Translations under genes and position numbers: made by a program
Part shown: one piece after another, positions 10,488 to 18,949 of the stretch
Numbering within the stretch: the first letter of the stretch is position 1
Layout of the letters: the number at the start of each line of letters is the position of its first letter
Assembly: GCA_905221605.1 (NCBI GenBank)
Contig: CAJNDS010000918.1
Location: forward strand, 25,001 to 51,706
Origin: Symbiodinium natans
Taxonomy: Eukaryota; Sar; Dinophyceae; Suessiales; Symbiodiniaceae
DNA: 26,706 bases
Reading direction: 5' to 3'
Notes under the pieces: model-generated
What the model was told of the DNA's origin: nothing
Databases searched by the model: none
The model's input: the letters and a program-made list of their open reading frames with translations, nothing else

Positions 10488-11853
10488 GCCCCATGCTCCG
10501 CGCTTTGTGGTTGACCTCCAAGACGAAGCGGCCATCTCTATTGAAAGCTAGCCTTTGAAGCCCGTTGATTCTTCAATCTGTTCAGTGACAGGCCTCACAA
10601 TGGGAACGGAGCTTGTGCACATTCGCGAATGGTCGGCAAGTGCGTCGGCTTGCTCTTGACAGGATGGACCGGGGTGGCTCCGCTTCTACTGCAGTCCAAA
10701 AAGGCATACGTGTTGCATGTAAAGAGCACTTTCTACTACGCGTCCCAGCCAAACCTGATGGCGAAACCCGCTTTGGGCTACGCAGAATCCTGCTCCTACA
10801 AAAACCCCAGACACCCAATTATCCTATTTTTGGCTTCTACTTGCTACGGCAATACTGGACTTACTGGACTTGCTGCAGAGGACGTGTTGTACCCTTTAAC
10901 ACTAAGCCAATGCCGTCACAGCCCCTTCTTGGTACTGCCTCCTCTCTGAGCTCCTCTTGCGTTCTTCCCCTCGTGCTGCCTCTATCCTTCCCATCAACCC
11001 TCTGCCATACTCCTGCGGTCTGATCCGTACTCCTTCTGCTTCTTCTGTCTCACCGTCGGTTCGCGACGTCCGCCACCAACCTTGCTATGACGTTCCGCAA
11101 CACATCAGCCAATGATGTGTGAGAAACTTAAACATATATATATATATATCAATATCATACATCTCTGACAGAAAGCATATGGTTCGGGGTGTCAGGAATC
11201 AGAAGTTAGTCTTAGGGCTCTGTGGCACAGTTGCGGCACCACAGTTTCCAGTCGCCAGCAGCTACTGCTGTTTGAGCATGTCTCAGATGTGTCCTGTGAT
11301 CACCTGTGCCCCTGTGCAGGTCGCATGTTTCCTGATGCCTTGACTGTTGACACTTGCATCTTCATACTCCTGATGCACCTAGAAAGCCCCTTCCATGAGA
11401 TTCCTGCCGAGCCTGTGGGGTTTGTTTGTCTTGTATCACGCATGAAGCTGGCGAGATTGTCCGGATCCCAGTATTAAAAACAGGGCCTTGTTTTTTGGGT
11501 TAGCCTCTCGGCCTCAGTACGCCCGGAAAAAGGCTACAGGTACGACTGGGGCCCTTGCTCAGATTCTGATAGATTCTGTGGAAGTTCCCTTCCCTAAGCC
11601 CCGAACCCTAACCTTGTTGAACTTTAAACTTGACTCGAGTGGAATTGACGTATATTGACGTCTCCGAGGCTGTTGTCATTCTTCACTAAGAGTAATCGTT
11701 CTTGTTGTCGTGTTACTTATGACGGTTGCGAGAATTCTGTTTTTCCTTTTTTATGTGGTCAGGGACACAGCCACGCCCCCTAAATTTCCCTGGACTTTCA
11801 ACCCTTCGTAGTCCTAGGAGGAGACCTCCCGCACCCCGTGCCTAACGGCGCGG
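10488..11853. other. Unassigned stretch
   Basis: Holds an (AT)n run near 11135-11150 and telomere-like CCCTAACC at about 11606-11613. A 14-bp string TGTGAGAAACTTAA occurs both near 7570 and near 11118. No exon is recognised. Confidence 0.35.
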
Positions 11854-12003
11854 TCTTCTCCTCTCTCCTCTCTCCTCTCTCCTCTCTCCTCTCTCCTCTC
11901 TCCTCTCTCCTCTCTCGTCCCTCCCTCTCCCTCTTCCGCTCCCTTTCGCATCCTTCCCTTCTTCCTCTTTCTCTTTTTGTTTCTCGCTCTCTCTTTTTCC
12001 AGC
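11854..12003. repeat. Polypyrimidine tract with 7-bp CTCTCCT tandem repeat
   Basis: About 150 bp of almost pure pyrimidine. The left third is a tandem of CTCTCCT (period 7, about 8 copies); the rest is degenerate CT. It ends TTTTTCCAG just before a PPR-like exon, so it may also serve as the polypyrimidine tract of that intron. Long mirror-symmetric CT tracts can form triplex DNA. Confidence 0.8.
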
Positions 12004-12019
12004 AGCTCAGAAGCCGCAG

Positions 12020-12086
12020 GCATGCCTTCAATGCAGCTGCCAGCGCTTGCGCCACGGGACAGCAACCCGAATTGGCTGCGCGTACT
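12020..12086 (+). CDS. PPR-motif exon
   Basis: After an AG|G acceptor (12018-12019), in phase 2, the frame reads HAFNAAASACATGQQPELAA. This matches helix A and the start of helix B of a P-class PPR motif (YNAAISACxxGQQWELAL). A GT donor follows Ala-Arg-Thr at 12087. The Tyr to Phe change is tolerated in the family. It is the first of four PPR-like exons within 1.6 kb, all + strand. Confidence 0.55.
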
Positions 12087-12297
12087 GTGCAGGCGACTCG
12101 GGACGGGCGTCGTAATTTCATATACTTTCCTGACGAGCTTAACGGGACAACATGGCACGAGCGAATCTGCACATGGACAGGAAATGAAGAGTTTGACGAT
12201 TCAACCAGACGTTCCGTGGAAGAGTTTCGTTCAGTTGCTGTGCATGACATTCGCACCATGCAAACGCTTTAATGGAACAGGTTGTGTTAGAGCTGAG

Positions 12298-12372
12298 GTT
12301 TTCTCTTTCGGTGCTTTGGTGACTTCAAGCGAGAAGAGCCAGCTTTGGCAACGGGCAACAAACCTGTTGCAA
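12298..12372 (+). CDS. PPR-motif exon
   Basis: After an AG|G acceptor (12296-12297), phase 0, 75 bp. It reads VFSFGALVTSSEKSQLWQRA and then TNLLQ, a good PPR motif (consensus VISYGALISACEKGxxWxRALxLLQ). The invariant-looking Cys of SACEK is Ser here. A GT donor follows the Gln codon at 12373. The exon again starts at the motif boundary. Confidence 0.6.
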
Positions 12373-12525
12373 GTCGGCCTCTCGCAAGGCACGCAACGGG
12401 CTCCTGAAGAGCTTCCATCCTCTTAGGCAGCGTCCAGGAGTCCGAGTCTAGTTAAACCCTGCACAACGTGCCTTGCAAGAACTGGCGCAGCGTGAATTCC
12501 TTGCCACCCAGTAGCCCCAGCGAGG

Positions 12526-12634
12526 CACCCAAGTAACCAGCAGCCTAAATTCAGCACAACAAGAAAACCTGGACCAGCGGGCACCCAAGTAAGTAGCCAC
12601 AGGCCCAGCAGGGTACCCAAGTAGTCAGCAGCCC
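12526..12634. repeat. Degenerate CACCCAAGTARNCAGCAGCC repeat
   Basis: Three copies of a CCCAAGTA-containing unit lie near 12528, 12583 and 12617, each followed by AGCAGCC or a variant. It sits between PPR-like exons, so is probably intronic. Confidence 0.55.
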
Positions 12635-12696
12635 GAACACAACGCAAGTAGGGCACGATTCTTCCTCTTGCCTCAGTGACCCACGCAAGTCCGCAG

Positions 12697-12746
12697 GTAT
12701 CTGTGACGTCGTTCTGGCCAGCTCGACCATCAGCGCGTGCGAGAAG
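12697..12746 (+). CDS. PPR-motif exon
   Basis: After an AG|G acceptor (12695-12696), phase 1, it reads ICDVVLASSTISACEK, the canonical first helix of a dinoflagellate PPR motif. A GT donor follows Glu-Lys directly (12747) and a second GT donor lies at 12754. In-frame TAG at 12756 requires splicing before it. Confidence 0.6.
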
Positions 12747-13306
12747 GTGGGGCGTTAGCGCAAAGAGAGTGCAACAGAAGCCGGCTGCGTTTGCTATTTG
12801 TCGAAGTGGTCCGCACCGGCTCCACCCACATCACAAAACCCTCTTGAAACATGGGCAAAATCTCTTTCCTGCGAGCCCGAATGCAGAGGTGGAAACTGTT
12901 AGTGAGCTGCTGGAACAGATTCCGCAGAGCACGGTAACGGATAATGTGTTCACAAGGGCCAAAATCGATGACCCTGAAACAGTCAGGAACTGAAACAAGG
13001 ACTGAGATCAGGCTTCGAGGTGTACCAGGCAAAGAGAGAGCAGGCCAGAAATGCGGGCCTGGCAGGAATCAAGGCTTTTGGCTTCATGTACCAGCAGCAT
13101 CTGTATCAGCGTGTCCTGTGCGGTCCACCAGAAGCTCTGGCGGATGCCCTTGAATGCGTGCGCCAAATCTGACGCTCTCCCGCTGTGATTCCCGAGAATG
13201 TTCCAGGTAAGCCATTACTAAACTTAAACTAATGTCACCAAGGTGTCTCTACAGTGTCTGTCAGCTTGTGCAGAACGTACATGGAGTACATTTGTGCTTC
13301 TTGGAG

Positions 13307-13612
13307 GCCGCAAGGTGGCGCTGGGCCGTGGAGCTGGCGGCGACGCTGCGATCGGGTTTTCCCAAAGGCCTTCGGCCGAACGATGTTTTCTACAACGCCT
13401 TGATCAGTGCATGTGCTTCAGCTGGTCAATGGCAATTGGCTTTGCAGTTCTTGGATGAGATGCCACAGCTGGCAGTGCAAACGAGCATCGTGTCCTACAA
13501 TGCTGCAGCGGAGGCGTGCCAGAGAGCGTTGTCTTGGGCTGGTGCGATTGGCATTCTGCGCCGAATGCGTGCGCGGGCAGTGCAGACGGATGTCATCACA
13601 CTGTCCCTTCTG
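13307..13612 (+). CDS. Pentatricopeptide repeat protein, best-preserved exon
   Basis: Bounded by an AG|G acceptor (13305-13306) and a GC donor (13613). It encodes helix B of one motif, then two complete motifs with exact 35-residue spacing, 13382-13486 (starts DVFYNALISACASAGQWQLA) and 13487-13591 (starts IVSYNAAAEACQRALSWAGA), then the start of a fourth (VITLSLL). This is P-class PPR architecture. PPR proteins bind organellar RNA one base per motif and are greatly expanded in dinoflagellates. The frame stays open from 13232 to 14311, but after residue about 130 it loses PPR periodicity, so I take that part as intron. Neighbouring PPR exons at 12020, 12298 and 12697 probably belong to the same gene. 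Confidence 0.75.
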
Positions 13613-16105
13613 GCTCCACCTTGCATCTTTGCAAGCCAGTTTAACGTCTTGCCGGGACTTACCTCTCAAATGGTGGGTTTTTCTAAAGCTCCTTTACAAG
13701 CACAGCACACAATCACCGCAATCGAGTTCCTGACCGAGCATGCCTGCTTGCCGGAACGGGCTTTCCAGTCTTTTGCGCGCTTGGAGTGGAAAGTTCTTGT
13801 TCGCAAGCTACGAGAGCTCTGCGCACCCAAGTTTTCACTGCATGCAGCAGAGAGGACATCCCTCAGGCTGTTGGATTGCAGCTTGAATCGGTATTTCACA
13901 CTGGGCATGCATTTTGTCGACAAGACATTGGGCAGCCTCTTCGCACAGGACCCACATCCCTCCTGGAGCGGGTGCGGACGTGTTACTGCGAGGCGCTTGA
14001 CGGCGGAACATGCGGAACGTAGCTTGGAAACCTCTTTGGCTCTGGAAGATGAAGCCAGCGCCCATGGTTTGGCCACCTGGATCCAGCGCTCCGTGGCAAG
14101 CCTGGCAAGCTCGAAGACTGGAATTGCTGGAAGACAACTCGAATCTGATGGTTTTGCAGGCGTGTTCGGCTATGGCAGCGCTTGTGCTGCACAGTCCTGG
14201 CTTCTCCCGGTGAATGTGCAGCACGATCGCTCCAGGCCTGGTGCACCCAGTCGGCTGCTTCACTGCTGCTTCCCTCGCTGCGGTAGCGAATCCCGAAATA
14301 GACGGCAATAAACCTCAAACTTAACTTTAAACGCCCCCGTGATGGGAGTTACGTGTGTATGGCAGCGCAGGGAAGCAAATCCCGTGTCAGAACTCATGCG
14401 CACAGCCTTGCGAAACAGCTTGCCCTCAAGGAGAGGTAGAAGGTGGGGTGGGAAGACAAGAATTTTTCAAAAGGTGCAGATTGTGCAAACGTGCAAACCT
14501 GGAGGGTGGAAAAATTTCGGTCAAATGTTGCCCCTCCGGAGAGCAGCACTGGGGGCCCTTTCCGTGCATCGCAAGATCCATGATGTCAATGTGTAGCCAG
14601 CGTGTAGCTGTGTAACTGTCGGCGTAGACCACTACTGCAACCCGTGCTTTCGTCAGAGACCGGTGTCAGTATGCAGGCATTCTGAGCGGCTGGCGTTGCT
14701 AGGCATCCTTCACCGCGAGATGACCACAAAAAGGCCGAAGGAGCAGCCAGGCGCGAGGTGGGCGAAGTGGCCGAGGTGGCGGTGTTCAGTTGCTCAGGTC
14801 AGCCGCTTCGGGTATGTCAAGTTAAGAAGGCGGCCTTCATACCGATTCATTGCACGGGGTGCTTGTATAATGTCATTGCGCATCAAATCTGCCGAATAAG
14901 AGAGGTGACGAGCACGTTGTCGCTGAAGCGCAGTCTGCAGCGCTCAGCTGTCGTGCTTTTAGGAATGGGTAGTGAACGTGCACCTGCCTGTGCCCCACTG
15001 CGCCTTCATCAAAAGTTGACAAGCATGAGTCAGCCAGCAGATGGAAGCTAGTCAAGAGGCGATGGCCGGGCTGCGGCAACACAGCAAGTGCAGAGTGCAT
15101 GCGCCAATCGTCTTCATCTACGTGTGTAGTAGCACACTGCACACTGCCGCACATCGGAAGATCCTTTCCCTACCTATGGGCCCCATGTGCCAGCAGCGAA
15201 TCTATGCAAAAGCCAATCAAAACCATGCAAAGCTCAGCCTTTGCGCAAGTGCCGGCCATGCCATGCCGCCGATGGACATCCTGAAATGCAGACTTTGACT
15301 TGGGAACCTCCCTCACTTCGGTCTCCAAATGTCTTGAGGCGAGAAAAAAGGTGAGAGCTCAACATGAGCAAGAGACGGCTCGTTCAAGTTTGGGTTTTTC
15401 GCAGGCCTCGGCGCGTGGAGCACTCGAAGCCGGTGGCAAAAGCTGCAGCATGCAACTTGGGCCAATTTGTGCGAGCAAATGCCACCTCCAATCCACCTTC
15501 TAGTCAAACTCCAAGAGGCATGATATGGCAAAGCATGGCATAGCAGGGCATAGCAGGGTCTACAACGGAGTGCCATGTTTGGGGAGGAGTCAGAGCCAAG
15601 AGGTGGCAACTGTAGAATGAAAGGGTCCACACGCAAGTTGACTCTCCGCCTGCCAGCTTCGCAAATTCAATGCGACTTTCAAGGAGTAGCGACTGCGTTG
15701 TGGAGTTGGTGTGTGAAGGCTGCGCGCGTATGGATGCAAAAACAGCTATGTCATAATTCTGTAGATGTCAGAACCCTGTGTCCCTCAGAACGGGTGCTAA
15801 AGGAGCGCGTACATCTTGTACTGATGCTGTCACTACAGAACCAGACCGACCATGAACCACCACAATGGCAAAAAGTTGCACCTCTGTACCTGTTCAAAGG
15901 TATAGCGCTGACGGCGCTGACTCAGTATGTAGCGCTCCCGGGCATCGGAAAGCGGAGACGGCGAATGAAGCAGGCAGCGGGCTGAAACGCCAATGTGAAT
16001 CCGCGGTGAGCTGCTTGACAGGCTCGCGTACTACGAAGAGTTCGGGAGCTGACACCAACCATCGAGCGCTGGTCTCTGGCTTCGCAGGGCACCCCTCGAG
16101 CTGAG
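13613..16105. other. Unassigned stretch with one weak PPR-like frame
   Basis: At about 15219-15297 a frame reads KLSLCASAGHAMPPMDILK, faintly PPR-like. Near 14135-14190 a frame reads LMVLQACSAMAALVL, also weakly PPR-like. The remainder shows no recognisable exon. Confidence 0.3.
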
Positions 16106-16144
16106 GACATCTTTGACTGGTTGCCGAATCCATGTCTTTCATAT
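16106..16144 (+). CDS. Candidate short exon of unknown function
   Basis: AG|G acceptor at 16104-16105 and GT donor at 16145 enclose 13 codons, DIFDWLPNPCLSY. A further AG|G at about 16183-16184 starts a frame LWHRRLDAEICRFVR. The protein-like composition and splice sites in local style are the only support. I do not recognise a family. Confidence 0.2.
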
Positions 16145-17640
16145 GTGGGCCTTTTACACTTTTGGAGGATGACCCTGACGGGCAGGTTATGGCACAGGCG
16201 CCTGGATGCTGAAATATGCCGGTTCGTGAGGACAGCTTCTTTGATGTCCGTACCACACACTGCTGAACCCATGCAAGGTTACTCAACTGTGGGAAGGCTT
16301 GGAACCGAAGCTCATGTATTTGCCGCTTCCTCAGACATTGCAACAGGTTTGTTGCTGGTCTCACTTAAGCGGTGGCTTCGGTTCCGAGGCCAAGAGAAGA
16401 TCGCCTTCGTGCTTTATCCGCACTTTGTGTGGCAGCGTGCCATAGCTGAACCAGGAGAGAGTTATGGAGTTTCAGCAAAGCACAAACATTCGGTTATCAG
16501 ATTTGTTGCTCGACTCTGCACAATTCGCTGCAGAAAGCAGAGACCATGTGCCGTTCATGAAATCCACCAGTCTACCAAGCTTTGTGCTTGGAAAGCGCTG
16601 CTGAACAGAGAAGGGGGCGCTCGCATGAGCCCGCAGCCCGTCGAGAGCACGGGACCAGAGAATGTGTAGACTGGCAGGCGACATAGATAACAGGAGCTGC
16701 AGGTGGTCTCAGATTGGGAGCGTTTGTGAGGCTGGGACGGAGGGGTTTTACAGGGATATTGGTATGGTAAGGACCCAGCAAAAAGAATCACCATGATTGA
16801 ATTGACTTGCCAGGAAGAGTGCGAAGTCACGTTTAATACAGCATGGAACGAAAGAACAAGACAAGGACACCAGGCTGTTACCAAAGGTTTGGGTTTTACA
16901 TCCGAGTCCCAAACTTACAAACGCTTCCTGGCACACCTTGAGACCCGAACTGTTGTATCTTGCTTCATCACTGTCGCTCAGTCCTGATTTAGCTGGAAAC
17001 GCTCCTCCCAGAATTTCTGGTCAGAAAAGGAGGGAAAACTCGGTAAGCATTAAAGGAATGCATAAACGGCAAGACGAATACTTGGCGCACATGAACATCG
17101 AGAAAGCGTACCAGTGGATGAAAGAAGTACACCCTTAGTATCAGCAGCCTTTTCTCCGTTCAGTCTTATCATTCCTTATCCAGAGAAGAGCACATTTTCT
17201 GGTTAAAGAAAAAGCAAATTCAAAATATGTTACGGCACACGAGGCACCATGTACTCCCAGATCTCCTGCAACGGTTCCGAGAACTATTCCTGTCGGACCC
17301 GAACATCGTTTTAAAGGCTGTGAGAAGCAGACAGAGCAAGTTTTAGGGTGCAAGAATGATGGGTTGCAACAAATCAAACGCAAGAAGTTTGATGGGAAAA
17401 GTTGTGGGGGGAGGGGAGGGGGCCAACACATATATTGTGTCTTCGGAGCACGTGAAGCATTCACTTCGCTCGGTACATATCAAATCATCACATTGCATAG
17501 CTTAGCGAAGGGTTTTTCAGCGGATGGTCTTCGTCCTCGAAACTCTGGGTGCAAACGACGACCTTGAGGGGGAGAATCCGTGTTTTTGTTTGTTTGTGGG
17601 TCCTTTTTTGCTGTGGCGTTGTTTTTCAGGGCCCGCCCCG
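16145..17640. other. Unassigned stretch upstream of the RSH gene
   Basis: A 182-codon frame (16121-16669) has no recognisable domain. Near 17080-17115 a frame reads LAHMNIEKAYQWMKEV, which could be the helix preceding the RSH HD core or a PPR helix. Nothing else is seen. Confidence 0.3.
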
Positions 17641-17870
17641 GTGAGTGAGTGACCTGGCGCGCATCCCCCCGCACCCGCAACCAAAATAAAACGTGCCCCG
17701 CACCCGCAGCAACGAAAACGAGCCCCCACACCCGCAGCAAAACGCAAAACGCCCCCCACTTCCCCCCCACCCCCCCCCCCCCCCCCCCCCCCGGACCCGA
17801 AGCAACAAAAAGAAACAGGCCAGTCCTCTCCACCCCCCAGGTTGGGGGGGGAGGGGGAGGGGGGGCCCCT
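17641..17870. repeat. C-rich degenerate repeat with CACCCGCAGCAA units
   Basis: CACCCGCARCAA-type units recur near 17669, 17700 and 17729, with a related ACCCGAAGCAA after a 23-base C run (17770-17792). A G-rich segment follows at 17839-17868. The same family occurs at 18712-18812 in the same orientation, on the far side of the AT-rich block. Confidence 0.75.
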
Positions 17871-17999
17871 GCTCTTTTAAACCGTGCAAGCATGCTTCAA
17901 ATGGTTTTTTTAAACCCATCATGCGAGCACAGCGTTTGCAAATCGAGGGGGGCACGAGCTTGCTTTAACACATATGAAGGCGGACTTCGATCTCCTCTA

Positions 18000-18690
18000 T
18001 ATATATATATGTGTGAAGAAGCAAACCTCTAGCTATGGTATGACAGGAGAACATCAATCCCGTAAAATTCATAGGAAACTGTATTTTCTTCTGTGATGTA
18101 GTAGCAAAGCATCTATCTGCCACTTTTTTACTAGGAAAACCTTTATGTCCTTTACATTTCAGTATGGCTTTTGTTCAGTTCCTCGTATTTCCTCCAAAAC
18201 TTCTCAGGAACGCTTCTGTTTCAAATTCTGACAGCTGTTTCTGGGAAAGCCTCTAGTTCCTTTGTTTGGTTTGACAGGAAGCCCGAAAGAAACAAAGGTC
18301 AAATCGCCAAAAAATGCTTAAACTAGTTCCTCGCCCCTACTCTCTTGGCCTTTAGACAGAGGTTGTCCGATTGTCACATAATCGATGAACATGTAAAGAC
18401 AACAGAGGGGTAAAAATGTTGCATCTAGAGAAGTTAGAGGAACAGGTTTTCTAGTAACATATAGAGGCTTTAGGGTTAGATGTATATATAAACGTATGTA
18501 TTTCAGGGAAATGGAGGTTTCTGTTTGAATATAGCCTATGGGCATAAAGGAAATCCAGGTTTCCACTGAGGACTTTTGTCTTCTCTTGAAACACAGAGAA
18601 TATGTTGTTTTCCTATCACGATTAAAGAAAAGACATGGTTTCCTCTCAACACCAGAGAAAATTAGCGTTTCTATGGGGTGTCTTACTTGT
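18000..18690. repeat. AT-rich block with inverted arrays of a degenerate 30-48 bp repeat
   Basis: Visibly richer in A+T than its surroundings. In the left half GGAAAACCTTTATGTCCTTT-like units lie on the + strand (near 18074, 18133, 18208, 18242 and 18279). In the right half the same unit lies on the - strand, seen on + as GGTTTCC or GGTTTCT (near 18449, 18512, 18560, 18608 and 18639). The central 18300-18420 lacks the unit. Two arms of short tandem repeats in opposite orientation are the build of foldback-type elements. No transposase, no clean target duplication seen. Confidence 0.55.
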
Positions 18691-18711
18691 CTGCCCCACG
18701 CCTCCTCGCAG

Positions 18712-18812
18712 CCGCAGCAAGACCGCACCTGCATAAAGAACGCTCCCCCCCCACCCCCTCCCCGCACCTGCAGCAAAGAACAAGTAACAAACCCCCCCCC
18801 CCCACCCACACT
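18712..18812. repeat. C-rich repeat, second copy
   Basis: CCGCACCTGCAGCAAAGAAC and a related unit 50 bp upstream match the family at 17641-17870, with C runs between. The orientation is the same as the left copy, so together they form direct flanks of the AT-rich block. Confidence 0.65.
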
Positions 18813-18949
18813 AGAGATGGCAGCTGGCCGTTCTTCCGTAAATTGTTCTTCCTAACCTCTTCCTCAGCCATCTGAGATCTACAGAAGAAAGTAAAAGACG
18901 CAGTTGACCCCTTGTCCATACCAACACAAGAATGGGATTTCAACTTGAG

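Noticed and set aside
11596-11615. Telomere-like CCCGAACCCTAACC
   Set aside because: Only one or two degenerate units; not an array. Similar isolated strings at 2295, 18470 and 19863.
13613-14311. Second half of the 359-codon PPR frame as coding
   Set aside because: The 35-residue periodicity ends near 13612 at a GC donor, and overlapping frames on the other strand are as long. It is more likely intron.
18318-18809. 163-codon - strand frame
   Set aside because: It begins in C-runs (poly-Gly) and then follows the degenerate short repeat of the AT-rich block; no domain.
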